Shown here one piece after another: positions 18,467 to 26,926 of a stretch of DNA of 64,000 bases. The notes beneath the pieces were generated by a model, which saw only the letters and a list, made by a program, of their open reading frames with translations, was not told where the DNA came from and did not search any database. A program made the position numbers and the translations under genes. The DNA is from Lachnospiraceae bacterium P6B14 (GTDB lineage: Bacteria > Bacillota > Clostridia > Lachnospirales > Lachnospiraceae). Positions within the stretch are counted from its first letter, which is position 1, and the number at the start of each line of letters is the position of its first letter. The DNA lies in assembly GCA_000687695.1 (NCBI GenBank), contig JHWZ01000001.1, forward strand, positions 293,653 to 357,652, written 5' to 3'.

Positions 18467-20025
18467 GCCGAAACCTCCTTATTCTTTTTATCTGAGGAAA
18501 GGATCGCACTCATGATCTTCTCCTGCGTTGCTTCCTCGGCGGTGAACTCACCGACCATCTTACCTTCGTTCATAACGTAGATACGATCGCACATACCGAG
18601 AAGCTCCGGCAGCTCGGAAGAAATCATAACAACCGCTTTGCCCTCAGCTACCATTTTATTCATGATCTGGTAAATCTCGTATTTCGCTCCGACGTCGATA
18701 CCACGAGTCGGCTCATCAAGGAACAGAATCTCAGGCTCAGCAAAAAGCCACTTGGAAAGAAGTACCTTCTGCTGGTTACCACCGGAGAGGTTTCCGACAA
18801 GCTGCTGAACACTCGGTGTTTTGGTGTTCATGGCTTCCTTGTAAGCCTCTGCTTCCTTATTCTCTTTCGGCACGTCGATGATTCCGAACGGTCCGTGGCT
18901 TACCTTCTCCATACGAGCCATGGTTGTATTCCATGCGATAGAGTCCTCGAGAACAAGACCGTTTGTCTTTCTGTCCTCGGTTGCGTAAGCGAGTCCGTGC
19001 TGGATAGCGTCGTGCTCATTTTTAAGATTAACTTCCTTGCCCTTGATAATCTCAGTTCCTGAGATATGGCTTCCGTAGTTCTTTCCGAAAAGTGACATCG
19101 CAAGCTCTGTACGTCCTGCTCCCTGCAGACCGGAGAATCCTACGATCTCACCCTTTCTTACGTAGAAGTTGATGTGATCGTCAACACATTTTTCCGTATA
19201 TACCGGATGGTACACAGTCCAGTCCTTGACCTCGAAGAGGACCTCATCACTGACATTGTGCTCACGCTCCGGATAACGGTTTGTCAGCTCACGACCAACC
19301 ATTCCCTTTATGATACGCTCCTCATCGATGTTGTGCTCAGGGTTCTCCATCGTCTCGATCGTAGCGCCGTCTCGAACGACTGTGATCTTGTCTGCGCAGT
19401 AAGCAACCTCATTCAGCTTATGCGTAATAATGATGGATGTAAGTCCCTCTTTCTTAAACTCAAGAAGCATATCCAGCAGCATTTTTGAATCCTCCTCGTT
19501 AAGAGAAGAGGTCGGCTCGTCAAGGATCAAAAGCTTAACGTTTTTCGCAAGTGCTTTTGCGATCTCGACCAGCTGCTGTTTACCGGTTCCGATGTCCTTG
19601 ATCAGAACCGTTGATTTTTCTTTCAAACCAACTCGCTTCATGCTCTCACTTGCTTTCATGTGAGTCTCAGCCCAGTTGATCTTGCCCATTCCATTTGCCT
19701 GCTCATTTCCGAGGAACATATTCTCGGCAATGGTAAGCTCAGGGATCAGGGCCAGCTCCTGATGGATGATAACAATACCCTCTTTTTCGCTGTCCTGAAT
19801 ATTCTTAAACGTACACTCCTTACCGTTGTATATGATCTGACCGGTGTACTCACCATACGGGATAGTACCCGACAGAACGTTCATCAACGTCGATTTGCCG
19901 GCTCCATTCTCACCGACAAGCGCGTGAATCTCTCCGCGCTCTACCTGGAGGTTTACGTCATCGAGTGCCTTAACACCCGGATACAGCTTTGTGATATTCT
20001 TCATCTCAAGAATATAGTCAGCCAA
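18463..20025 (-). CDS. mmsA: Multiple-monosaccharide ABC transporter ATPase (MmsA/GguA type)
   Basis: This 520-aa protein carries two fused nucleotide-binding domains, as in CUT2 importers. The first half has Walker [10 protein letters not shown] (residues 38-46), the signature region [14 protein letters not shown] and Walker [10 protein letters not shown]. The second half has a degenerate Walker A ([10 protein letters not shown]), the signature [15 protein letters not shown] and Walker [12 protein letters not shown]. It energises the permease encoded immediately downstream. Confidence 0.93.
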   Translation of the reverse strand: MADYILEMKNITKLYPGVKALDDVNLQVERGEIHALVGENGAGKSTLMNVLSGTIPYGEYTGQIIYNGKECTFKNIQDSEKEGIVIIHQELALIPELTIAENMFLGNEQANGMGKINWAETHMKASESMKRVGLKEKSTVLIKDIGTGKQQLVEIAKALAKNVKLLILDEPTSSLNEEDSKMLLDMLLEFKKEGLTSIIITHKLNEVAYCADKITVVRDGATIETMENPEHNIDEERIIKGMVGRELTNRYPEREHNVSDEVLFEVKDWTVYHPVYTEKCVDDHINFYVRKGEIVGFSGLQGAGRTELAMSLFGKNYGSHISGTEIIKGKEVNLKNEHDAIQHGLAYATEDRKTNGLVLEDSIAWNTTMARMEKVSHGPFGIIDVPKENKEAEAYKEAMNTKTPSVQQLVGNLSGGNQQKVLLSKWLFAEPEILFLDEPTRGIDVGAKYEIYQIMNKMVAEGKAVVMISSELPELLGMCDRIYVMNEGKMVGEFTAEEATQEKIMSAILSSDKKNKEVSA

Positions 20026-20055
20026 AAAAACACCTCCTTACACTATGGCAATAAC

Positions 20056-20088
20056 GAAAGGCGGGCGAGGATTCCTCGCTCGCCTTTC
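20056..20088 (-). terminator. Intercistronic hairpin between binding protein and ATPase
   Basis: GAAAGGCGGGCGAGGA pairs with TCGCTCGCCTTTC around a 4-nt loop. There is little T-run, so it is more likely an mRNA-processing or attenuating hairpin that favours the upstream binding-protein transcript. Confidence 0.65.
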
Positions 20089-20127
20089 TTAGGATTACAG
20101 GTTATATGAATTCACTTAGATTCACAA

Positions 20128-21318
20128 TCAGCCTACCGGATGAGCGTATCCCTTGTCATCCAGTGTGTAGTATCCCGGATCAACAAGCTCAGTCTTGATA
20201 TTGTCCTTTGTTACTACAGTCGGTACAAGAAGGAATGACGGGATAACTCCGGTTCCATTGTCATATGAAGAGGTGTCATAAGTACACTCGAAATCCCAAC
20301 CGGAATCTTTGATGAGCTCCTCACCAGGGTTCTTTCCTGAAAGGATTGCTACACCAAGATCAAGTGTAACCTTTGCCTCGTTAGCAACTGCCTTGTATAC
20401 AGTCATGGTCTGCTTACCATCTACGATGTTCTGAAGGTTAGCCTCGTCACCGTCCTGACCTGTTACAAGAACGTCGTTTGTTCCCTTGTAGTCAGAAGCG
20501 ATAGCCTGAGTTACACCAAGAGCTGTTGAGTCGTTTGAGCAGAGTGCTACGTCAAGCTGCTGATCAGAGTAGTTAGAACCAAGGATGTTCTGCATACGTG
20601 TCATAGCCTTTGCTGTATCCCACTGCTGTGTTGCAACCTGATCAAATGAAGTCTGACCAGACTGAACTACGAGCTTACCAGCGTCGATGTACGGCTTAAG
20701 TGTATCGAAAGCACCATTGAAGAAGAATCCGGCGTTGTTATCAGCCGGGTCACCAGCGGTGAACTCGATGTTGAACGGTCCTGCTGCGTTGTCAAGGTCA
20801 AGCTGATCTCTTACGAACTCACCCTGAAGCTTACCAACAGTGTAGTTATCAAATGATACATAGTAGCTGATCGCATCAGTCTGCATGATCAGACGGTCAT
20901 ATGAGATAACCGGTACGTTCTGCTCTTTAGCCTGTGCGAGCACCTGTGAAAGTGACTCACCGTCGATAGCAGCGATTACGAGAAGGTTAACGCCATCAGC
21001 GAGAAGACCCTCGATATCCTTTACCTGCTGATCGATCTTGTTGTCAGAGTAAGTAAGCTTTACTTCGTAGCCCTTGCTCTTGAACTGCTCCTCGAGGAAT
21101 GAACCGTCGCGGTTCCATCTCTCAAGAGACTTAGTCGGCATTGCGATACCAACCTTGTTGCCACCTGCTGCTGCAGGTTCAGCTGCGTCATCTTTCTTCT
21201 CTTCTGTCTGTGTGTTTGCTGTGTCATCTGTTTTTTTGGCTGCGTCATCACCACACGCTACGAGTGCGAAGCACATAACGAGTGCGAGAAGCACTGCCAA
21301 GAGTTTCTTTGCTTTCAT
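20128..21318 (-). CDS. Monosaccharide-binding lipoprotein (ChvE type)
   Basis: This 396-aa lipoprotein has a basic N-terminus, hydrophobic core and lipobox LVAC (Cys22), then an acidic/Thr linker. The periplasmic-binding-protein fold starts KVGIAMPTKSLERWNRDG. It also contains VLVTGQDGDEANLQNIVDGKQTMTVYK, as in ChvE/MmsE-like binding proteins for glucose, galactose, arabinose or xylose. It is the first gene of a four-gene importer operon behind a perfect consensus promoter, consistent with high expression. Confidence 0.93.
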   Translation of the reverse strand: MKAKKLLAVLLALVMCFALVACGDDAAKKTDDTANTQTEEKKDDAAEPAAAGGNKVGIAMPTKSLERWNRDGSFLEEQFKSKGYEVKLTYSDNKIDQQVKDIEGLLADGVNLLVIAAIDGESLSQVLAQAKEQNVPVISYDRLIMQTDAISYYVSFDNYTVGKLQGEFVRDQLDLDNAAGPFNIEFTAGDPADNNAGFFFNGAFDTLKPYIDAGKLVVQSGQTSFDQVATQQWDTAKAMTRMQNILGSNYSDQQLDVALCSNDSTALGVTQAIASDYKGTNDVLVTGQDGDEANLQNIVDGKQTMTVYKAVANEAKVTLDLGVAILSGKNPGEELIKDSGWDFECTYDTSSYDNGTGVIPSFLLVPTVVTKDNIKTELVDPGYYTLDDKGYAHPVG

Positions 21319-21404
21319 AATTTGACATCCTCCTTTTTATTTTGTTTGGTTATAAAAGCAATTTGGATGATCGTATACCAACGAATCATCGCTAACTATG
21401 GCCT

Positions 21405-21433
21405 ATTATAGTCCGTAAATATTATCATGTCAA
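21405..21433 (-). promoter_or_regulatory. Perfect-consensus promoter of the monosaccharide importer
   Basis: On the minus strand TTGACA and TATAAT are separated by exactly 17 bp, about 90 bp upstream of the binding-protein start. Confidence 0.85.
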
Positions 21434-21437
21434 CAAA

Positions 21438-21475
21438 AAAAGTACATTTTTTTATCCAAAAGTAGATTTTTTTAT
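21438..21475. repeat. 18-bp direct repeat in the divergent regulatory region
   Basis: Two copies of AAAAGTACATTTTTTTAT (21438-21455 and 21458-21475, one mismatch) are offset by 20 bp, two helical turns. They lie immediately upstream of the importer promoter and before the CGAAA array. They suggest a regulator-binding site or curved DNA. Confidence 0.6.
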
Positions 21476-21484
21476 GTCGATTTA

Positions 21485-21540
21485 CGAAACTTTAACGAAA
21501 AGGAGCGAAATGTTACGAAATAATTCGAAAATTTACGAAA
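21485..21540. promoter_or_regulatory. Helically phased CGAAA array
   Basis: Six CGAAA units end at 21489, 21500, 21510, 21520, 21530 and 21540, so spacings are 11, 10, 10, 10 and 10 bp. Three are within the longer motif TTACGAAA. The array ends about 30 bp upstream of the cellobiose phosphorylase -35. The phasing would place every unit on one face of the helix, fitting intrinsic curvature or a cooperative operator. Confidence 0.65.
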
Positions 21541-21571
21541 ACATTATAAACGCCCCTCTCGTAGAAAGTTC

Positions 21572-21600
21572 TTGTATTTCAATCCGTTTTCCTATATAAT
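21572..21600 (+). promoter_or_regulatory. Promoter of the cellobiose phosphorylase gene
   Basis: TTGTAT and TATAAT are spaced by 17 bp. A leader of about 70 bp follows, with a small hairpin (AAGCGG/CCGCTT near 21618-21640), before the GGGAGG site. Confidence 0.75.
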
Positions 21601-21675
21601 GAAAATAAGCGTGCGGCAAGCGGTCCGGATATAGCCGCTTCGTACAAAATATTTTTCTCTAGGGAGGATTACAGC

Positions 21676-24117
21676 ATGAAATTCGGTCATTTTGATGACG
21701 CCAACAAAGAATACGTCATCACCACACCCAAGACTCCGCTTCCATGGATCAACTATCTGGGTAGCAATTCATTTTTCTCGCTGATCTCAAACACCGCAGG
21801 AGGATACAGCTTCTACAAAGACGCAAAGCTCCTGAGACTGACTCGTTATCGTTATAACAATATTCCGAACGACGAGGGCGGTCGCTACTATTATATAAAG
21901 GAAGGAAACGATGTATGGTCACCGGGCTGGCAGCCTGTCAGAGCAGAGCTTGACTCATATGAGTGCCGCCATGGTATGGGCTATACACGTATCACAGGTC
22001 AGAAAAATGACCTCGAGGCTTCTGTTCTCGCTTTCGTTCCCGTGAACGACACATGCGAGATCAACCGCATCACCCTCACAAACAAGGGATCAAGTGCAAA
22101 AGATTTTAAACTCTTTTCCTATATCGAATTCTGTCTGTGGAACGCGATGGATGACATGACAAACTTCCAGCGTAACTTGAGCACAGGCGAGGTTGAGGTT
22201 ATCGGCTCAACGATCTATCACAAAACTGAGTATCGTGAGCGTCGTAACCACTATGCAGTTTATTCGGTAAATGCTCCGGTAGACGGATTTGATACAAGCC
22301 GTGATGAGTTCCTCGGCGCATATCGTCCAACCTCAGATCCTCAGGTAGTTGAGGAAGGTCAGTCACATAACTCAGTGGCTTCAGGATGGTATCCGATCGG
22401 ATCACATCAGCTGAACGTATCACTCGCTCCGGGTGAGTCAAAGACCTTTATCTTTGTTCTCGGCTACTGCGAGAATCCTCAGGATGAAAAATTCGAGGCT
22501 CCGAATGTAATAAATAAAAAGCCTGCCAAGGCTCTTCTTGACAAGTACTCTACAGATGAGGGCGTGGACAAAGCATTCAAAGAGCTCAACGACACATGGG
22601 AGGCTCTCCTTGCCAAGTTTACCGTGAAGTCATCTGATGACAAGCTTGATCGTATGGTTAATATTTGGAACCAGTATCAGTGTATGGTTACCTTCAACAT
22701 GTCACGTTCCGCTTCATATTATGAGTCGGGTATCGGACGTGGTATGGGCTTCAGAGATTCATGCCAGGATCTCCTCGGTTTCGTACATCTGATCCCGGAT
22801 CGTGCGCGCGAGCGTATCATCGATATCGCTTCTACTCAGTTCGAGGACGGTAGCGCATATCACCAGTATCAGCCGCTCACGAAAAAGGGTAATTCCGATA
22901 TCGGATCAGGCTTCAATGATGATCCGCTTTGGCTCATCGCAGGAACCAGCGCATACATCCGCGAGACCGGAGACTACTCGATCCTCGATGAGATGGTACC
23001 ATATGACAATGACGAGAGCAAAGCAACTACTCTCTTCGAGCATCTGACCAGATCGCTCAACTATACCATCACACACAAGGGACCACACGACCTTCCGCTT
23101 ATCGGTCGTGCAGACTGGAATGACTGTCTGAACCTCAACTGCTTCTCAAAGGAGCCGGGCGAGAGCTTCCAGACCTTCGGCCCGAGCGATGGACCTGTTG
23201 CCGAGTCAGTATTCATCGCCGGAATGTTTGTTAAATACGGAAATGAATACGCTGACATCTGCGAAGCAAGAGGCTTGGCTGACGAAGCAAAGCGTGCACG
23301 TGATGAGGTTGCCAAGATGACCGCTGCCATCGAGAAAGACGGCTGGGACGGCGCATGGTTCGTACGTGCATACGATGCGGAAGGACAGAAGATCGGTTCC
23401 AAGGAGTGTGAAGAGGGTCAGATCTACATCGAGCCGCAGGGCTTCTGCGTACTCGCAGGTGTAGGTGTTGAGAACGGACTCGCAGAAAAAGCTCTTGATT
23501 CCGTAAAAGAAAAGCTCGATACCAAGTACGGTATTGTTATCCTGCAGCCGCCATATACACGCTATATGCTCAACCTCGGTGAGATCAGTTCATATCCGCC
23601 GGGCTACAAGGAGAATGCAGGTATCTTCTGTCATAACAATCCGTGGGTAAGCTGTGCTGAGACAGTTATCGGACGTGGAGACAGAGCATTTGAGATCTAC
23701 AAAAAGACATGTCCTGCATACCTCGAGGATATATCTGAGATCCACTGCACCGAGCCGTATGTATACTCACAGATGATCGCCGGCAAGGATGCTAAGTTCT
23801 TCGGCCAGGCAAAGAACTCATGGCTGACAGGAACAGCTGCATGGACCTTCACCAATGTAAGTCAGTACATACTTGGTGTATATCCTACGCTGAACGGTCT
23901 GTCCGTAGATCCTTGTGTACCAAAGGGCTTCGGCGACTTCACCATGACACGTGAGTATCGCGGTGTTAAATACAATATCACCGTAAAGAATCCTAACAAT
24001 GTCGAGAAGGGTGTTAAGGAAATCGTCGTAGACGGAACATCCTACACTGACACCACCGTGATCCCATACGATGCTTCAAAGAAGGAAGTAGATGTCGTGA
24101 TAAACATGGGTGCGTAA
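21676..24117 (+). CDS. cbpA: Cellobiose phosphorylase (GH94)
   Basis: This 813-aa enzyme converts cellobiose plus phosphate into glucose 1-phosphate and glucose in the cytoplasm. From memory it matches clostridial cellobiose phosphorylase almost segment for segment: [54 protein letters not shown], and the catalytic [13 protein letters not shown] with the general acid Asp483. The phosphate-site region (SWLTGTAAW) is intact and the length is typical. The ATG follows AGGGAGGATTACAGC. Its own promoter and a phased repeat array lie upstream, divergent from a monosaccharide importer, and a strong terminator follows. Confidence 0.97.
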   Translation: MKFGHFDDANKEYVITTPKTPLPWINYLGSNSFFSLISNTAGGYSFYKDAKLLRLTRYRYNNIPNDEGGRYYYIKEGNDVWSPGWQPVRAELDSYECRHGMGYTRITGQKNDLEASVLAFVPVNDTCEINRITLTNKGSSAKDFKLFSYIEFCLWNAMDDMTNFQRNLSTGEVEVIGSTIYHKTEYRERRNHYAVYSVNAPVDGFDTSRDEFLGAYRPTSDPQVVEEGQSHNSVASGWYPIGSHQLNVSLAPGESKTFIFVLGYCENPQDEKFEAPNVINKKPAKALLDKYSTDEGVDKAFKELNDTWEALLAKFTVKSSDDKLDRMVNIWNQYQCMVTFNMSRSASYYESGIGRGMGFRDSCQDLLGFVHLIPDRARERIIDIASTQFEDGSAYHQYQPLTKKGNSDIGSGFNDDPLWLIAGTSAYIRETGDYSILDEMVPYDNDESKATTLFEHLTRSLNYTITHKGPHDLPLIGRADWNDCLNLNCFSKEPGESFQTFGPSDGPVAESVFIAGMFVKYGNEYADICEARGLADEAKRARDEVAKMTAAIEKDGWDGAWFVRAYDAEGQKIGSKECEEGQIYIEPQGFCVLAGVGVENGLAEKALDSVKEKLDTKYGIVILQPPYTRYMLNLGEISSYPPGYKENAGIFCHNNPWVSCAETVIGRGDRAFEIYKKTCPAYLEDISEIHCTEPYVYSQMIAGKDAKFFGQAKNSWLTGTAAWTFTNVSQYILGVYPTLNGLSVDPCVPKGFGDFTMTREYRGVKYNITVKNPNNVEKGVKEIVVDGTSYTDTTVIPYDASKKEVDVVINMGA

Positions 24118-24131
24118 GCAAACAGATAAAT

Positions 24132-24178
24132 AAAAAAAGATCTTCCAACGAGTTCACTCTCAATGGAAGATCTTTTTT
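24132..24178. terminator. Bidirectional terminator
   Basis: AAAAAAAGATCTTCCA pairs with TGGAAGATCTTTTTT, leaving A-rich and T-rich flanks. It serves the plus-strand cbpA and the minus-strand cellobiose epimerase operon. Confidence 0.9.
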
Positions 24179-24197
24179 ATTATTCAATTACCGTTTT

Positions 24198-25421
24198 CTA
24201 GAAGAAATCCAACTTCGGAAGTTCAAACGACGTTGTCTTTTTCTCTGAACGCTTTATCATCTCAAGACACATACGCGTGTTATGATACGGGCATTTCCAA
24301 ACACCCACAAGCGGAAGCGTCGTCACAGGATTGTTCAATACATCAACTTCCTGAATCCACTCACATCCCACTCTTTCATCGATAAGATGAGCCTTTATAA
24401 AGTCCCAGATATCAACAACAGCCTTCTCATACTCAGTCTTTGTCTCATCCTTTTTAAAGGCGTTGTAGAACCCAACCATTGACTCACACTGAGTCCACCA
24501 GTTACGATTTTTCTTTATATTACCATTCTCAGACTCCATGTACACAGATCCATGTATCGGATCCATACCGATCTCGTAAACGGATTTGACAAGATCATCA
24601 ACAATTGAAGACATCTTCGACTCGTAAAGACTGCTTTCCAAAACCTCCACACCACGATCTATCAGCCAACTCGCCTCGATATCGTGACCGAAGGACTTGA
24701 GATCTATGATCGGATTAAACGAATCATCAAAGAATACATCCAAACGATGTTTCTCCGGGTTGTAGATCTTGTTTATAAAAAGCTCCAGGATCTCACAAAT
24801 ACGGTCTGAAACCTGCGGATACCCGCTCACGCGATAAAGCTCCGTATATGCTTCGAACACATGAAGGTTTGTGTTCATTGTTTTTGCGGCTTCGACACCG
24901 TTCTCGGACAATTTTTCATTCTCTGCCCAACGGAAATCCCTCGTAAATGATTCTTTATATCCAAACTCATCATGCATCTCATTCTCAAGGATATCGTAAA
25001 TCTCCATCGCACGCATCAGCGCTTTTTCGTCTCCTGACGCATCATAATACGATGAAATGGCATACAGACTCATCGCCTGACAGTATCCGTGCTTCAGATC
25101 CTCTGCCGGCTCTCCGTCAGCGGTGACCGTCCAATATACACCTCCATATTGATCGTCCCAAAGAGGACCGGTCAAAAACTCATATGCATGCTTCGCATAT
25201 TTGAGATACTCTTCATCCTTAAGAACAACATATGCATTCGAAAAAGCCCACAGGATACGTGCCATCAGTATTCCGCCCTTGACAGCATCTTTCCTCAGTG
25301 TTCCATCATACTCCATACGGCCGTAAAACCCGCCGTACTGCTCATCAATAAGCTTCTCCCAAAACGGAAGAATGTGTCCCGTCAGCTCCTCTTTGATCTC
25401 CTGTACCACATCTTCTATCAT
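24198..25421 (-). CDS. Cellobiose 2-epimerase (AGE family)
   Basis: This 407-aa (alpha/alpha)6-barrel enzyme inverts C2 of the reducing glucose of cellobiose to give glucosyl-mannose. Family segments include ILPFWEKLIDEQYGGFYGRM near the N-terminus, HGYCQAMSLYAISSYY, AKTMNTNLHVFEAYTELYR, SFGHDIEASWLIDRG and NRNWWTQCESMVGFYNA, with the expected His and Trp residues. The frame is open seven codons further, but the ATG at 25419-25421 follows AAGGAGAATG. It ends the operon that also encodes the GH9 cellulase, and the cellobiose phosphorylase is convergent. N-acylglucosamine 2-epimerase is the less likely alternative. Confidence 0.9.
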   Translation of the reverse strand: MIEDVVQEIKEELTGHILPFWEKLIDEQYGGFYGRMEYDGTLRKDAVKGGILMARILWAFSNAYVVLKDEEYLKYAKHAYEFLTGPLWDDQYGGVYWTVTADGEPAEDLKHGYCQAMSLYAISSYYDASGDEKALMRAMEIYDILENEMHDEFGYKESFTRDFRWAENEKLSENGVEAAKTMNTNLHVFEAYTELYRVSGYPQVSDRICEILELFINKIYNPEKHRLDVFFDDSFNPIIDLKSFGHDIEASWLIDRGVEVLESSLYESKMSSIVDDLVKSVYEIGMDPIHGSVYMESENGNIKKNRNWWTQCESMVGFYNAFKKDETKTEYEKAVVDIWDFIKAHLIDERVGCEWIQEVDVLNNPVTTLPLVGVWKCPYHNTRMCLEMIKRSEKKTTSFELPKLDFF

Positions 25422-25457
25422 ACAACATTCTCCTTTCGCCAAAGCCCCTTCAAAGTG

Positions 25458-25916
25458 TTATTTATCATCGGAGTAAACAACTATCGAGTAGTCTTCAAGA
25501 TTCCATATCATATTATGTCTGCTAAATATATCTTTTAAATAGTCAACAATACCTATTCCACCCGGCTGTCCTTCCCAATAGCACAAATAAATCTGCTCAT
25601 ATATCTCCTGTTCGCAGGAAATATACATCTCTATATCCGGATCAAGACTGGTTACCTCCTTATAGGTCTGATACGTCTTGTCATCGAGCTCACCATACTC
25701 AACACAAAAGTTCTCAAAACCTACAACCACATCATAACCGTCTTCAGCCTGATCCTCCGAAAAAATATACGAGTTTATCTCACGAAAATCCACATGAACA
25801 TCATCGAAGTACATGTTCATACCAAATCCCCATGTTCGACTCCACAGATACGGAGCAAGCGCCACAGCAATCTCTTCGGCTATTTTCAGCTTTTCTTCCT
25901 TAGTCCTCTTTCCCAT
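25458..25916 (-). CDS. Unknown cytoplasmic protein coupled to a dCACHE sensor
   Basis: This 152-aa acidic, soluble protein is not recognised. It begins with a basic/amphipathic helix (GKRTKEEKLKIAEEIAVAL), then a Trp/Tyr-rich part (YLWSRTWGFGMNMYF) and a mostly mixed alpha/beta region. There is no signal peptide, membrane helix or known signalling motif. The start at 25914-25916 follows AGAGGATATGT and overlaps the end of the upstream sensor gene by 17 bp, so the two are translationally coupled. That makes it a candidate partner of the sensor (inference). The frame is open further upstream within the sensor gene. Confidence 0.7.
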   Translation of the reverse strand: MGKRTKEEKLKIAEEIAVALAPYLWSRTWGFGMNMYFDDVHVDFREINSYIFSEDQAEDGYDVVVGFENFCVEYGELDDKTYQTYKEVTSLDPDIEMYISCEQEIYEQIYLCYWEGQPGGIGIVDYLKDIFSRHNMIWNLEDYSIVVYSDDK

Positions 25917-26886
25917 ATACATCCTCTTTTTCTTTTGTAATCGAACTATATACACAAAACAGATACGCAATGATGATAAAAATCACGCACCCGATACTGC
26001 ATGCTACCAATAACGGATTGATCCCTCCCAAGTCACTATACACCTCGCTGTTTTTTTCTGTTACAACAAAGGCCCAATCGCGATTTGTCATATAGTAGCA
26101 AGAAATGATCTTACCGTCTCCCGAATAGCTGTAATATCCTCCATAATTAATATCCGTATGAGCCTTGACTATGGCCGAGCGAAGCTCCTCATCCTTGCAC
26201 TCACGTCCAACCTGAGACTCATCTTCACTGAAGATATACTGATTCTTTTTTACATTGATAAGCGAGTAACCTACATCATCGATTCCACGTCCCTTGAGTG
26301 ATGCCAGGCATTCCTCGAGTCCGTCCGTATAGAATGCGGCGCCGGCAAAGCCTATCATCTCACCGCTGTCATTTTTAACCGGAGCATAGATCGGGATAAC
26401 CATTCTTTTTGTAACCGGCGCTTCTACTATTCCCGTACAAAATGCTTTTCCGACTTTTTTGATCTGATCCTCCAGTTCCAAAGCCTCATCCTTGTTTCTG
26501 AACTTCTGATTCATGGCATCAGGATTGTTGTGAGCTAATACGTATGTATCCCATTTTGCCACATAGAGACCCTCGAGGTACTCCATATCATTTGAAATAC
26601 GTGCCGTAGTATCTCTGACGGCCTTCAGAAGATCCGTATCGAGAGGATTTTCCAAAACCTCTCTGACCTCTGTTGTTTTTGAAAAACCTTCCAGATAGTC
26701 ACAACATCCCTGAATATAGGTTTCAACCAACTGTGCACGATCATTCGCAACGACCTTCATATCTGAAAGCGCCTTGTCCCCTATCGAACCTATTGTAATA
26801 AATGTTGCCACCAAAAACAACAGTGATATCAGGATTACAACAGCAACCGCAAAAATCAACGTATTTCTTTTAATGGAATTCTTCAT
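25900..26886 (-). CDS. Membrane dCACHE-like sensor with no output domain
   Basis: This 328-aa protein has a first membrane helix (residues about 10-33), an extracellular region of about 255 residues resembling a double-CACHE ligand-binding domain (GLYVAKWDTYVLAHNNPD, IYAPVKNDSGEMIGFAGAAF, YYMTNRDWAFVVTEKNSEV) and a second helix (about 293-315). Only about 13 residues follow, so HAMP, methyl-accepting, kinase and GGDEF domains are absent. It lies between the GH9 cellulase and an overlapping small gene. Ligand and output are unknown. Truncation of a former chemoreceptor is possible, but the frame and downstream overlap look maintained. Confidence 0.82.
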   Translation of the reverse strand: MKNSIKRNTLIFAVAVVILISLLFLVATFITIGSIGDKALSDMKVVANDRAQLVETYIQGCCDYLEGFSKTTEVREVLENPLDTDLLKAVRDTTARISNDMEYLEGLYVAKWDTYVLAHNNPDAMNQKFRNKDEALELEDQIKKVGKAFCTGIVEAPVTKRMVIPIYAPVKNDSGEMIGFAGAAFYTDGLEECLASLKGRGIDDVGYSLINVKKNQYIFSEDESQVGRECKDEELRSAIVKAHTDINYGGYYSYSGDGKIISCYYMTNRDWAFVVTEKNSEVYSDLGGINPLLVACSIGCVIFIIIAYLFCVYSSITKEKEDVYGKED

Positions 26887-26926
26887 AATACCGATCCTCT
26901 AAAATAATAACCAAAAATATCCCGAC

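Noticed and set aside
21485..21540. CRISPR array or replication origin iterons
   Set aside because: Units are 5-9 bp at 10-bp spacing with no spacers of CRISPR size, and no DnaA boxes or dnaA gene are nearby.
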